Source: Armatimonadota bacterium
GTDB taxonomy: Bacteria > Armatimonadota > UBA5829
Length of the DNA stretch: 64,000 bases
Assembly: GCA_023474015.1 (NCBI GenBank)
Contig: JAMCYN010000092.1
Location: 86,232-150,231 of the forward strand
Reading direction: 5' to 3'
The notes below the pieces were generated by a model. That model ran no database searches and was not told where the DNA came from. It saw nothing but the letters and a program-made list of their open reading frames with translations. A program made the position numbers and the translations under genes. This document shows positions 16,697 through 25,929 of this stretch, piece after piece (within the stretch, counting starts at the first letter, position 1; each line of letters opens with the position of its first letter).

Positions 16697-18205
16697 TTAG
16701 AGGTCATTTCCGCTGTAAGACAGATTAAAGCTCTTGTTGCAAAGTGGGAAGTCGGTGACCAGGTTCCCGCGAGCAGCTATTGCTAGTCCCGTCCAGTTGT
16801 TGAAACTCGGGTCTTTGATGGCATAGCGCGATATCGCCCCCGTGGTGTCCGTGGTTATCCAGTGAATGAGTTCACCTCGCCAGGCTTCCACTATTCCAAT
16901 GCCAAAATCGTCCGGTGATAGAGCCTTGTCTTGGCAATTAAAATAGATAGGACCAGCCGGAAGACTTTCCAACAGTTCGTTTACTATATGAATGCTGGAG
17001 CCAATCTCATCCACACGGATCTGCGCGCGCGCCAACACATCGCCTGTATCACGCAAGGCGGGTTTTGGAGCGTATTTAGGATAGACACCATGCGGATAGA
17101 ATCTACGTGTATCGTAATCACTCCCGCTTGCGCGTCCAGCAGGCCCAACCAGATTAAAATCCCGAGCCAATTCGCGAGTGATGCGGCCAGTGCCATCCAT
17201 TCGCTCAAGGACTGAAGAATTCTCAAGAACAAGTGGAATCAACTCCCGCAGGCGAGTCTCTATGTCTGAAAGCTCTTTTTTGATTGATCTTCTTCGGTCA
17301 TCATCCAAGTCGCGCGCCACTCCGCCGGGCTTGATGTAATAACGTTGTCGCCGACTGCCGGTGAGCATCTGCGCCAATGTCAGTATCGCCCCGCGCATGG
17401 GCGGGAAGAGCGCCGCGCCCGCGCTGTAACCGATGTCACCCGACAACGCTCCTATGTCGCCGATATGATTTGCCAGGCGCTCGAACTCCAATGCTATGGT
17501 GCGCAATGCGTGCGCTCTGGGCGGCGGATCGATGCTCAAGAGCTGTTCCATTGCGATGGCATGCGCCAGTGCGTTGCCGATTGCGGTATCCGTGCTGGCG
17601 GATTCAGCAAGATAGCAGGCCTGCTGCCAGGGAAGTTCTGTAAGTCTTTTCTCGATTCCGCGATGTTGATAGCCAAGGCGAATATCCAGATTGGTTATGA
17701 TCTCACCGGCGCAACTGAACCGGAAATGCCCAGGCTCGATAATCCCCGCATGTATCGGCCCAACCGGGATCTCGTGAATACCTTCGCCTGTTACCTCCAG
17801 AAACTGGTAAGGCTCCCGGTGACCACGGCTCATCGGCGAAAGAGGGAAAAGGTCATTTGGCCATGCGCCATCGTGAAGTATCAGACTCTTCCAACGCGGG
17901 TGATCCAATGCGCGCAGGCCGAAAAGATCCCCCATGGCGCGCTCTGCCCAGTGAGCGGCCGGAACTCCCAAAGTGACCGAAGGATATTCAGTCTCGCCAT
18001 CCACAAGCGGCACGGTAATAATCACACCGCCATTCGCATTCGTATCAAGCAACAGAACTTGGATTGCCAGAGTATTGCCGTCACAGACCCGTGCTGTCAG
18101 GTGGCCAAACCGCCTGCCCGGCTGTTGCAGATAGTTACGCACCGTTGCGGCCAGCGCGTTTGGTGTTTCAGATATCCGCTTGAAGTTTCGATCAATCTGA
18201 TTCAT
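16697..18205 (-). CDS. Large-subunit homologue of group 4 hydrogenases (HyfG/NuoCD-like) without [NiFe] ligands
   Basis: 502 residues from MNQIDRNF; the ATG overlaps the previous stop (ATGA), so the longer upstream frame is rejected. Residues 1-130 are NuoC-like (VPAAHWAERAMGDLFGLRAL). Residues 145-502 are the NuoD/hydrogenase large-subunit domain (GIIEPGHFRF, LGYQHRGIEKRL). The first metal motif, normally RxCGxC, reads ESASTDT (201-207). The C-terminal DPCxxC motif reads DPSFNNW (465-471). No [NiFe] centre can be held. The ending NLVTDFPLCNKSFNLSYSG resembles the end of other cofactor-less group 4 relatives. Confidence 0.92.
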   Translation of the reverse strand: MNQIDRNFKRISETPNALAATVRNYLQQPGRRFGHLTARVCDGNTLAIQVLLLDTNANGGVIITVPLVDGETEYPSVTLGVPAAHWAERAMGDLFGLRALDHPRWKSLILHDGAWPNDLFPLSPMSRGHREPYQFLEVTGEGIHEIPVGPIHAGIIEPGHFRFSCAGEIITNLDIRLGYQHRGIEKRLTELPWQQACYLAESASTDTAIGNALAHAIAMEQLLSIDPPPRAHALRTIALEFERLANHIGDIGALSGDIGYSAGAALFPPMRGAILTLAQMLTGSRRQRYYIKPGGVARDLDDDRRRSIKKELSDIETRLRELIPLVLENSSVLERMDGTGRITRELARDFNLVGPAGRASGSDYDTRRFYPHGVYPKYAPKPALRDTGDVLARAQIRVDEIGSSIHIVNELLESLPAGPIYFNCQDKALSPDDFGIGIVEAWRGELIHWITTDTTGAISRYAIKDPSFNNWTGLAIAARGNLVTDFPLCNKSFNLSYSGNDL

Positions 18206-19650
18206 GGCCGCGCCCCCTGTTGTGCCAGGACAGTTAGCATGCGCATCACCGGTGGGGCTACGGCCACTCCGGCAACAAGCGACATCACCAATAGCAAAGC
18301 AGGCGTCAACGCCCATACCCGCACGGGAGCGGTTCTTGCAGGGCTTTGCTCGTGGCCGAAAACTACACGCCCCACGTGGGTGGTGACAGCGATGAACGTA
18401 ATGGTCAGCCCGACTATCACGACGATGGTGGCCGATATTTCACCCGAGGCAAACGTATCCCGAAGCAGGAGCCATTCACTAATGAATGTGCCGAACGGAG
18501 GGCTTCCGGCTATAGCGAAACCGGCCACGATCAACACGATTCCCCATACAGGTGATGCTTTCAGGATCCCACCTAGTTTGGAAAGCTCCTTAGTGCCGTA
18601 GACGTGCAGAATTCCACCAGCCACAAGGAACAGAGCCACTTTCACGATACTATGGTTGAACGCATGCAGAATAAAAAGCTGCCCCGATCCGATGCCGATG
18701 GCGAGCGTCAGCAGCCCGACGTGTTCGACACTGGAATAGGCCAACATGCGCTTCAAGTCATGTTGGCGTACCAGCATCAGGCTGGCCGCGATCACAGTGA
18801 TTGCCCCTGCGGGAACAAGCAGTTGACGCACCAACTCCCCTTGGCCGGCAGCTACTACTACCTGAGTCAGTCTCCATATCGCAACTAAGGCGCAGTTGAG
18901 CAGAGCGCCTGAGAGCATGGCGGATACGGGCGATGGCGACTCGCTGTGAGCATCGGGCAGCCAGTTGTGAAGCGGAAACATGCCCGCTTTTGTTCCATAA
19001 CCAAGCAAGCAGAAGATGAACCCAAGGCGCAACAGGCGCGGGTCCATACCTTTCGCGCGGGCCATAAGATCACTCAGCATCATGGTCTCGCCGTTTCTAA
19101 AGGCATGCTGAGCAGCCAGGATCAAGACTGTGCCGAAGAGCGCAAAAGCTATACCTACACTGCACAGCAGCAGGTACTTCCACGTGGCCTCCAGGGAGTC
19201 GCGACCGTGATGGTAGTTGATAAGCGGCGCGGACATCAGCGTGGTAGCCTCAACCGCAATCCAAAGGTAGCCGATGTGCTGGGCAAGCGGCACGGCATAC
19301 ATCGCGAGAATGAACATACCCGACAGAGTGTAGAAAAAGCAAAACCGCCGATCAGTAATCTTGTGCCCTTCCACGCGTTCCGCCGGTAGCAACAGAGCAG
19401 CTTGAACCATCGCCGCCGCGGCCACCAATGTAGTGATGATCGTAAACGCGGCTCCCATGCCGTCTATGCGAAAAGCGCCGCAACTGATGATCCCGCCGGA
19501 GAAGACGGGAACGCATACCCAAACCACCACGGGAATCTGAGCCACCATGAGAATCGCCCCGGTCCAGGGCAGCCGACGCGCCGTGCGCGGAATAAGGCCC
19601 AAAAATGCCATCAACATCGGCAGCATTGCTATCATTAGGAATGCGATCAA
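18202..19650 (-). CDS. Proton-translocating antiporter-like subunit (HyfF/NuoN-M type)
   Basis: 482 residues and about 14 membrane helices of the Mrp/complex I antiporter family. Characteristic charged residues within helices are seen in the LWIAVEATTL glutamate helix, GYGTKAGMFPLHNWLPDAHS with its lysine, and HDLKRMLAYSSVEHVGL. It probably moves H+ or Na+. Both ends overlap neighbours by 4 nt (ATGA at 18202-18205 and 19647-19650), showing tight translational coupling in the operon. Confidence 0.92.
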   Translation of the reverse strand: MIAFLMIAMLPMLMAFLGLIPRTARRLPWTGAILMVAQIPVVVWVCVPVFSGGIISCGAFRIDGMGAAFTIITTLVAAAAMVQAALLLPAERVEGHKITDRRFCFFYTLSGMFILAMYAVPLAQHIGYLWIAVEATTLMSAPLINYHHGRDSLEATWKYLLLCSVGIAFALFGTVLILAAQHAFRNGETMMLSDLMARAKGMDPRLLRLGFIFCLLGYGTKAGMFPLHNWLPDAHSESPSPVSAMLSGALLNCALVAIWRLTQVVVAAGQGELVRQLLVPAGAITVIAASLMLVRQHDLKRMLAYSSVEHVGLLTLAIGIGSGQLFILHAFNHSIVKVALFLVAGGILHVYGTKELSKLGGILKASPVWGIVLIVAGFAIAGSPPFGTFISEWLLLRDTFASGEISATIVVIVGLTITFIAVTTHVGRVVFGHEQSPARTAPVRVWALTPALLLVMSLVAGVAVAPPVMRMLTVLAQQGARP

Positions 19651-20291
19651 TGCCGTAACCTCCGCATATCAGTGACATCAATATGCTCGAAACTGCGATT
19701 GATGCGGAATATGAAAACCCCGGCTATCAGCACCCCAATGAGCACCTCGAAGACGACTCCCATTTCGACAAGCATGGGCATGTGGCGTGTCTGCGTGAGA
19801 GAGTAGAGAAAAATGCCGTTCTCCATCGTAAGAAAACCAATCACCTGACTAAGAGCCAGGCGACGAGTGATCATCAGGAGCATACCAATGAATATGAGCG
19901 CCAAAGCCATGCCCGCCGAACCCTGGTTCATCATCGCGGGAACAGCGAAGTCTGGTGCAAGAAAATAGCCAATAAATAACACGCCGCATCCGATCATCAA
20001 GACAAGAGTCGGGCTTATACTCACTCCTTTGTCACGCTCAATAGCCATGCGTTTCGCCGATCTGCCCAGAAAGACCGGAATGCCTACGGCTTTGATCAGA
20101 AACACAACGAGGGCCAAAACAAGCAATTGATTTTGTGCTTCCGCTACGCCCAGCATCACACAAATGCTGGAAAGCATGGCGGTCTGCAAGACTAAACCCC
20201 AAAGTTGAGTCTTCACGCGCGTCACTCCGCACATCCATACTGCCAACACCGCCGCGCATGCAGCAAGAAGATCGATTTGAGAAAGATTCAT
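19647..20291 (-). CDS. HyfE-like membrane subunit (NuoK-related)
   Basis: 214 residues with about six helices. The C-terminal half carries the NuoK/MrpC-like pattern (GFLTMENGIFLYSLTQTRHM with a helix glutamate, then MLVEMGVVFEVLIGVLIAG with another). In hydrogenase-4-type complexes HyfE anchors the antiporter-like subunits. It ends in a 4-nt overlap with the HyfF-like gene and starts 22 nt after the HyfC-like gene. Confidence 0.9.
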   Translation of the reverse strand: MNLSQIDLLAACAAVLAVWMCGVTRVKTQLWGLVLQTAMLSSICVMLGVAEAQNQLLVLALVVFLIKAVGIPVFLGRSAKRMAIERDKGVSISPTLVLMIGCGVLFIGYFLAPDFAVPAMMNQGSAGMALALIFIGMLLMITRRLALSQVIGFLTMENGIFLYSLTQTRHMPMLVEMGVVFEVLIGVLIAGVFIFRINRSFEHIDVTDMRRLRH

Positions 20292-20313
20292 ATTGTAACG
20301 CCCTCGCTGCCTC

Positions 20314-21237
20314 TCACGCCTGCGCCGCCGCCACTAACGCCGCCAGTAAGCTCATTACCGCCGCAAATGCCAGGAAGTTCGGTACGCTCCGCCACTTCAG
20401 CTTCACCAATACGGCTTCAGCAATCGCGACCGCTACGCCCAATGCCGTTACGCCGACGAGGCTTATTGGGTACCGGACCAGCATCGGTAAAGCCTGGTAG
20501 GAAGGCCAAGCATGTAGCAGCGTCTGTGTTGCCAGTCCCAGGAATATGCAGGTGCGCAGCGCCGCCGCATATTCAATGATCGCAAGGCTTCGTCCGCTAT
20601 ATTCAAGAATCATGGCTTCATGCACCATGGTCAGTTCCAAGTGAGTGGTAGGATCATCAACCGGCATCCGTGAGAGTTCCGCCAACGCCGCTAACACCAA
20701 TGCCGCGCCCACCAAAACGGCTATAAACGGACTCGTATGCGCGGAGTAGATTGTCAGCAGATTGGTGCTTCTCGCCCCCAAAGACAGTGCTCCGATTCCA
20801 ATAACGAGCGTAGGCTCAACCAGCATCGAGATTGTGGCCTCTCGACTGGCTCCCAACCCACCGAACGCGGATCCTGTATCTATCGCGGCCAACATGGTGA
20901 GGAACTTGCCGAGGGCAAGAAGATAGAGCACCAGGAGGAAATTGGTCGCCGGGGCCCAGTCCAGCGGCAGGAGCGAACTGGTCCACGGAACCAATACCGC
21001 CGCGATGACCGCAACCGCCAGTCCGACTCGCGGCGTCCAAACAAAGACCCAACTCGCGGTCTTGCTGATAGTCTCCGCTTTGCGAAGCAGCTTCGCCAGA
21101 TCATAGAACGGCTGCAATATCGGCGCGCCTACACGGTTCTGCATCAACGCCTTTACCTTACGGATGATCCCCACCAACAGCAAGGGGAAAATGAGGATGT
21201 TTACTAGCTGAATTGCTGTCAAGAGCAGTATTTTCAT
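20314..21237 (-). CDS. HyfC/NuoH-like membrane subunit
   Basis: 307 residues from MKILLLTAIQ. The ATG overlaps the HyfB-like stop by 4 nt, which decides against the earlier in-frame ATG. About eight helices. The NuoH signature segments are present: VGAPILQPFYDLAKLLRKAE near residue 40, the acidic loop GLGASREATISMLVEPTLVI, and ELSRMPVDDPTTHLELTMVH followed by EYSGRSLAIIEYAAAL. It forms the E-channel-type link between the soluble and membrane arms. Confidence 0.93.
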   Translation of the reverse strand: MKILLLTAIQLVNILIFPLLLVGIIRKVKALMQNRVGAPILQPFYDLAKLLRKAETISKTASWVFVWTPRVGLAVAVIAAVLVPWTSSLLPLDWAPATNFLLVLYLLALGKFLTMLAAIDTGSAFGGLGASREATISMLVEPTLVIGIGALSLGARSTNLLTIYSAHTSPFIAVLVGAALVLAALAELSRMPVDDPTTHLELTMVHEAMILEYSGRSLAIIEYAAALRTCIFLGLATQTLLHAWPSYQALPMLVRYPISLVGVTALGVAVAIAEAVLVKLKWRSVPNFLAFAAVMSLLAALVAAAQA

Positions 21238-23222
21238 CGCCCAACTCCCACCCACAGCAGCAATCCCAACACCACCGCCATGTAGACGAGATACTGATGA
21301 ATGCTGCCTGCCTGCAAACGCATGAGAAAGACGCCTGCCATTCGTTGAATACTCTTGAGCAACGGCGAGTACACTCTCGTCTCTAGATGCGCTTCGTGCA
21401 TCGTCTCGACCGCGACAGTCTCCGGGAAATGACGCCGGTTCCGCCCCTTGATAGTGACCTCCACCGCATAGCTGTAGATTGCGCCGAACAAACGCGAAAT
21501 CGGCTGTGCGAAACTAGCGGCCGTATACTGAGTCCGTGGCCCCAGATCGCCGAAGCCGCATTCCCAGGTTATGAAGCGCCGGGTGGGATGCGAACGGGAC
21601 AACTCATGCATCCACATCGCCAACACTCCGACAGTGCCGACCATAAGCAGGGCAAGGAGAGCAATCGGTATGGTCCAGATGCCGTGAAGTAACGAGGGAC
21701 TACCCGTCTGAACAGCTATGGCTCCGAGAGGATAAAGGACTAACGGAGCAGCGATCCCAAGTCCAACGCATAACAATGCTAACATCACCTGAGCGGCAAC
21801 CATTCCCTTGCTCGCCTCATGCGCATGTTCTGCCTCCTGGCTTCGTGGGTTGCCTAAAAACACCACGCCGACTGCCTTGACAAAGCAGGCGATTGCCAAT
21901 GCGCCGATCAGCGCCAGCCACCCCATCAGCACCAATGCGCCCAGGCGCAATCCTACACTCTGAGCATTTAGCGCAAGGCCGAAGAACCCCTGGTATAACA
22001 ACCATTCGCTTGCGAATCCATTCAAGGGAGGCAGCGCGCAGATAGCGGCGCTTCCAACCACAAATGCTCCGGCAGTCCAGGGCATTCGATGGATCAATCC
22101 TCCGAGCCTTTCGACATCATGCAGATGAGTGCGAGCATCTACCGCGCCCGCCCCAAGGAACAGCAGACTCTTGAAGACGGCATGGTTGAGCGTGTGAAAT
22201 AGCGCCGCAGCTAGTCCCAGTTGCGTCAGCATTGCAACACCGTAGGACTTGCCCAAAAGCGACACTCCAAGCCCCATCATGATAATGCCTATGTTCTCCA
22301 CGCTGTGGTAAGCCAACAGGCGCTTGAGGTCGTGCTGCAGCAAAGCAAAAATTACGCCCCAAAACGCCGATATCGCGCCGAGAATCAATATGATCGGCCC
22401 GAGAGCTGGCACGGCGAAATGATCACCCAAAACAAACAGCCGCGCCATAGCGTAGATGGCCGTCTTTATCATCACGCCGCTCATTATAGCCGACACGGGA
22501 GCTGGAGCGGCGGGGTGCGCTATAGGCAGCCATAGATGGAACGGCCAGGCCCCGGCTTTTGTCGCCAAACCAATGAAGATCAATAACGCGGGACCTAATG
22601 CCACAGCTCCGGAGAGCGCCCATTCAGAGAAGACCCAACTGCCGGTTAGTTGGTGCGCCCAGATGAAACCGGCCATTAGGAATGCTGTACCAGTCCGGGT
22701 GGCGCCCAGGTAGATAAATGCCGAACGCCTGATATCGCGCTGCTCATGATCGGCGACAACAAGGACGAATGAGGAAAGTGCCATAACTTCCCACGCAACC
22801 AGAAACACGATTGCGTTTGCAGCCAACACAACCCCGACCATACAGACCATAAGCAGAGCAAAAGCTGCCCATACAAAACCAAGAGACACGCGGTGGCGCA
22901 GATGATGCAAATAGCCTGGAGAAAATAAAGCCACGGGTATTCCCACGACACCTATGATGGCAAGAAACCAGCGGCTCAGGGGGTCCACCACGAAGCTGAA
23001 GCCAGCATCGCCGAGAAACCACGGGGATATAAAGGTCAGTGTGCAGTTCCTTTCGACCAAGGCGGCAAGTAAGATGAAAGCACAGCCGATAATCGTGGGA
23101 ACAGAGAAAATCAGCCCGGAATGTTTTCGCTTGAGCAAGCCTGCTGCAGCAACGGCCAGCCACACAAGAACAGCGGCCCCGCACAACATGCCGGAGCCGC
23201 CAATGAGTTCGGAAACAGACAT
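21234..23222 (-). CDS. HyfB/NuoL-like proton-translocating membrane subunit, first gene of the Ehr-like operon
   Basis: 662 residues, about 16 helices, close to HyfB in length. Motifs include WEVMALSSFVLVVADHEQRD, the lysine helix GLATKAGAWPFHLWLPIAHP, HDLKRLLAYHSVENIGIIMM and LNHAVFKSLLFLGAGAV, all typical of antiporter-like subunits. I prefer the ATG at 23222 over the GTG at 23231 because of the AGGTG 7 nt upstream. The C-terminal 100 residues include a soluble stretch (FITWECGFGDLGPRTQYTAA) typical of HyfB/HycC. Six overlapping or closely spaced genes follow down to 15941. Confidence 0.93.
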   Translation of the reverse strand: MSVSELIGGSGMLCGAAVLVWLAVAAAGLLKRKHSGLIFSVPTIIGCAFILLAALVERNCTLTFISPWFLGDAGFSFVVDPLSRWFLAIIGVVGIPVALFSPGYLHHLRHRVSLGFVWAAFALLMVCMVGVVLAANAIVFLVAWEVMALSSFVLVVADHEQRDIRRSAFIYLGATRTGTAFLMAGFIWAHQLTGSWVFSEWALSGAVALGPALLIFIGLATKAGAWPFHLWLPIAHPAAPAPVSAIMSGVMIKTAIYAMARLFVLGDHFAVPALGPIILILGAISAFWGVIFALLQHDLKRLLAYHSVENIGIIMMGLGVSLLGKSYGVAMLTQLGLAAALFHTLNHAVFKSLLFLGAGAVDARTHLHDVERLGGLIHRMPWTAGAFVVGSAAICALPPLNGFASEWLLYQGFFGLALNAQSVGLRLGALVLMGWLALIGALAIACFVKAVGVVFLGNPRSQEAEHAHEASKGMVAAQVMLALLCVGLGIAAPLVLYPLGAIAVQTGSPSLLHGIWTIPIALLALLMVGTVGVLAMWMHELSRSHPTRRFITWECGFGDLGPRTQYTAASFAQPISRLFGAIYSYAVEVTIKGRNRRHFPETVAVETMHEAHLETRVYSPLLKSIQRMAGVFLMRLQAGSIHQYLVYMAVVLGLLLWVGVGR

Positions 23223-23367
23223 ATCTAACACCTATCCGAACACACAAGCACTAACCCGCTTCGCGGATTGGATAGGTCACTACTTGTACGTTCCTTCAAT
23301 GATTAGAGTGACGTCGTAACAGCCTCCTTGGGTTGTTTTAAGCAATGGCGCACACCCGATGACCTTA

Positions 23368-23826
23368 TTATAGCGCATTCGCTGACCTTGCAGCAAACGC
23401 CGACGCAATAAACGGTTTCAGAGTTCTCCAGTATTTTTTCCTGCGGATACCTCGACCCAGTTCCCAAGAACATAGAGTAACAGGACAAACCCCAAGCTTT
23501 CTAGCCGCCTCTTCCAGTGTGAGGCCCAGGAGCTTGCGGCAAGCCCTTATTCTCTCGCCCTCACTCATTTCAGAGAGATCGCCATAGGGGACATAACTCA
23601 GAAACTCTATGACTTTGGGCATCAGACTAACGGTTGGTGAGACGGTATTGGCTTCCCAATCCGAAACCGCATAGCGGGAAACACCGAAAAACTCGGCTAC
23701 CTGTTCTTGAGACAGTCTGCGCTCAAGCCTCGCCCTCTTGATGTGGTCGCCAATCGTCTTTGGTTCCTTTGGACAACCAGCCGGAAGCGGTTTTTGAGCG
23801 TGAAGCACTATATGGCAAAATGGCAA
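23368..23826 (-). CDS. XRE-type regulator with two helix-turn-helix segments
   Basis: 152 residues beginning MPFCHIVLHAQKPLPAGCPK. The first HTH is TIGDHIKRARLERRLSQEQV-AEFFGVSRYAVSDWE. A linker VSPTVSLMPKVIEFLSYVPY follows, then a second HTH (RIRACRKLLGLTLEEAARKL, VTLCSWE). This is a widely scattered family with a conserved KTIGDHI start and a central WE. A deleted second copy lies at 36100. The target is unknown. It sits between the Ehr-like operon and the adaptor lipoprotein and is transcribed with neither in an obvious way. Confidence 0.9.
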   Translation of the reverse strand: MPFCHIVLHAQKPLPAGCPKEPKTIGDHIKRARLERRLSQEQVAEFFGVSRYAVSDWEANTVSPTVSLMPKVIEFLSYVPYGDLSEMSEGERIRACRKLLGLTLEEAARKLGVCPVTLCSWELGRGIRRKKYWRTLKPFIASAFAARSANAL

Positions 23827-23979
23827 CGCAACATGGCGATGCCGCCACTACGGCTTAGGGGGTAAAATCACTAAATATCGCCCTCGGTGAGTAAATGGAA
23901 CTGTCGCCGAATTGGAGAGCGAATCCATTAGATACTTGTCTACTTAACAGCGCCCTTTGTGTGTGAAGTCCGGCCCTGG

Positions 23980-25161
23980 TCACGGGTTGGTCATCACTAC
24001 GTCTCCCTCTTTTAGTCCCGACTTGATGTGCGTATACTTGCCGTCGCTCAAGCCGATCTCTACTATCCGCTGGCGCCATTGGTTGCCTTCCCTCAACTTC
24101 ACTGCGTATTGCTTGTCCACCTGATACACTGTGTTGGCGGGCACGGCAAGCACATCATGCACCTCGCCTATCTTGATGGAGACCGTAGCATCCATGCCAG
24201 GCTTGGCCAGGCCCTTCGTGTTCTTGAAGTCCACAAGGGCAACGTATTTCTGCCCCCGCAGGAAGCCGGCCTTCTCCGAATATATCTCGTCCAACGAACC
24301 GGGAAACTCCACGTTCGGCACTTCCTTGACCGTCACAAGGGCCGGGTTCTTCGGCCTGAGCAAGCTTAGCCGATCTTCCGCGACTCCAGCCGCGACTTTC
24401 AGAGCTTCCAGGTTCACCACCGTAACCAGCGGCTTCTTGTCGCGCGGATTGGGTACCGTTCCCACGCCAACATTTACCGCGAGCACAGTGCCGGTAATCG
24501 GTGACTTGACCTGAGCGGATTTCCCGCCGGCCTGTGCCGCCGCGAACTGCTCTTGCGCCGCGGCCACAGCCTGCTGGTAGGCGACCAATCCCTCGGCCAT
24601 CCTGGCCTGTGCGTCGATAACTGCCTGTTCGTCGGCCTGCCTGTTCGCTGATGAGACGCTGGTGTCAGGAGGATAGGACGTAGACGCCTCGTCGTCCGCC
24701 TTAGGGCTGGCGGTGACTCTCGCCTTCCTCTCGGTCGAGCGGGACAGCGCGAGCTGCTTTTGGGCGGCTCTGAGTTCCCGGCCGTAATGCCTCCGGGTCT
24801 GATCTAGAGCCTTCTGGGCCTGTATCAGCGCGGCGCGCGCCTGGTCGTAGTAAGCCTGGTTTTGCGGTGCGGAAAAAACGATGAGTGTCTCCCCACGGCT
24901 GACGTTCTTCCCCACAGTTACATATACCTTCCCCACAGGCACTTCGTAGGGAGAATCGACGTTCGCCCGAGCCGATGCCGGGGCGACGACCGTTCCCTGG
25001 GCCGGCAGATACGCGGTGATATCACGCCGGCCGGCAGTGGCCTCAGACGACTGCTTTGCGCAGCCGGTTATCACCACTACCGAAAGCACGAGGCAGAATA
25101 TCCCAAGAAACGGCAGAATAACTTTTAGCCCAATCAGGCCACTGTGCGGATGTCGCAACAT
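23980..25161 (-). CDS. RND/HlyD-type periplasmic adaptor lipoprotein
   Basis: 393 residues from MLRHPHSG. The signal peptide ends in a lipobox (VVITGC), so the protein is probably lipid-anchored. Domain order: lipoyl half-motif (YLPAQGTVVAP...VSRGETLIVFSAP), a long alpha-helical hairpin with heptad Ala/Gln (about 110-220), the second lipoyl half (KSPITGTVLAVNVGVG), a beta-barrel (KVAAGVAEDRLSLLRPKNPA) and a membrane-proximal domain. Such proteins bridge inner-membrane transporters and outer-membrane channels. No RND or ABC partner is adjacent. The longer upstream reading frame covers the collagen-like gene in antiphase and is rejected. Confidence 0.88.
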   Translation of the reverse strand: MLRHPHSGLIGLKVILPFLGIFCLVLSVVVITGCAKQSSEATAGRRDITAYLPAQGTVVAPASARANVDSPYEVPVGKVYVTVGKNVSRGETLIVFSAPQNQAYYDQARAALIQAQKALDQTRRHYGRELRAAQKQLALSRSTERKARVTASPKADDEASTSYPPDTSVSSANRQADEQAVIDAQARMAEGLVAYQQAVAAAQEQFAAAQAGGKSAQVKSPITGTVLAVNVGVGTVPNPRDKKPLVTVVNLEALKVAAGVAEDRLSLLRPKNPALVTVKEVPNVEFPGSLDEIYSEKAGFLRGQKYVALVDFKNTKGLAKPGMDATVSIKIGEVHDVLAVPANTVYQVDKQYAVKLREGNQWRQRIVEIGLSDGKYTHIKSGLKEGDVVMTNP

Positions 25162-25243
25162 CGCTATACCTTCTTTTCCTAATAAGTGTGATCCCGTGAC
25201 GTCGATCGTGATAGCACCCTCCAGCAACAACACGCCCCGAGGG

Positions 25244-25588
25244 TTACTGACCGCTCGGTGCTGCCGGAGTGGCCGGAGCCGAAGGACCAGGCGCCCCGGA
25301 CGGACCGGAGGGTCCTGGTGTACCGGATGGGCCAGAAGGTCCCGGCGTACCGGACGGGCCGGCAGGACCAGGCGTACCGGGCGGTCCTGGGACCACAGGC
25401 ACGGGAGGCCCTTGTGGCCCGGGCGTTGTTTCAGTGGTTTGCGGTACCACAACTGTGGTCTCCCGGCTCGGAGTCCACCAGGCGAAATAGCCGATGGCTA
25501 GGATGGCAATGACCACCAATAAGATGATTACCACCGCCGTCCAGGCAGATCTCTCACCAGATGAGGGATCTTCTACGTAAGGGCTCAT
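25244..25588 (-). CDS. Membrane-anchored collagen-like (Gly-X-Y) protein
   Basis: 114 residues from MSPYVEDPSS, 8 nt after GGAGG. A cytoplasmic head of about 18 residues is followed by one membrane helix (AVVIILLVVIAILAIGYFAW) and a Thr/Val stalk. The outer part, about 60 residues, is dominated by Gly-Pro-X and Gly-X-Y triplets (GTPGPSGPSG repeated) and ends in an Ala/Pro tail. Bacterial collagen-like stalks form trimers on the cell surface. The repeat DNA is also open on the other strand, but only this frame has a ribosome site and a membrane anchor. Confidence 0.8.
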   Translation of the reverse strand: MSPYVEDPSSGERSAWTAVVIILLVVIAILAIGYFAWWTPSRETTVVVPQTTETTPGPQGPPVPVVPGPPGTPGPAGPSGTPGPSGPSGTPGPSGPSGAPGPSAPATPAAPSGQ

Positions 25589-25628
25589 GTGTATACCTCC
25601 GTTCAAGACTTATGTGAGCAGCCGGCCT

Positions 25629-25901
25629 TTATGGCAACTCCAGTTTATGTCGAATCCTCTTGGATTCCCAGGTGGCCTCCGACACGGTCTTCCGTCCCAT
25701 TCGAGCAAAGGCCACCCCGATGAGCGCGATAAGAGATGATCCAGCCGCGACGACCATCAACTCGTAGTGACGCGTGGCCACTCCGATAACAGCCGCGGCC
25801 AGGTTTACCATGAACAACCAACGGAATGTAGTTACGTAGCGTTGGGCCTGTGTTGTCAGTAGTCCAAGTTGAGATTCTTGCTTTGACCAATCAGCAACCA
25901 T
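25629..25901 (-). CDS. Small membrane protein, two predicted helices
   Basis: 90 residues after a strong AAGGAGG site. The sequence has an N-terminal polar segment (MVADWSKQESQLGLLTTQAQ), helix FRWLFMVNLAAAVIGVAT, a short HYEL turn, helix LMVVAAGSSLIALIGVAFA and a basic tail (RMGRK, KRIRHK). Basic ends suggest both termini are cytoplasmic. The family is not recognised. It sits between the collagen-like gene and a hypothetical gene on the same strand. Confidence 0.75.
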   Translation of the reverse strand: MVADWSKQESQLGLLTTQAQRYVTTFRWLFMVNLAAAVIGVATRHYELMVVAAGSSLIALIGVAFARMGRKTVSEATWESKRIRHKLELP

Positions 25902-25929
25902 GTTGTAATCCTCCTTGTTCAGTTTGAAT

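Noticed and set aside
17345..18601. A 418-codon frame on the plus strand over the large-subunit and HyfF-like genes
   Set aside because: Shadow of two well-recognised minus-strand genes; Arg/Cys-rich translation without domains.
25269..25490. Collagen-like open frame on the plus strand opposite the collagen-like gene
   Set aside because: It arises because Gly-Pro codons read as Gly-Pro on both strands; it lacks a membrane segment, signal or ribosome site.
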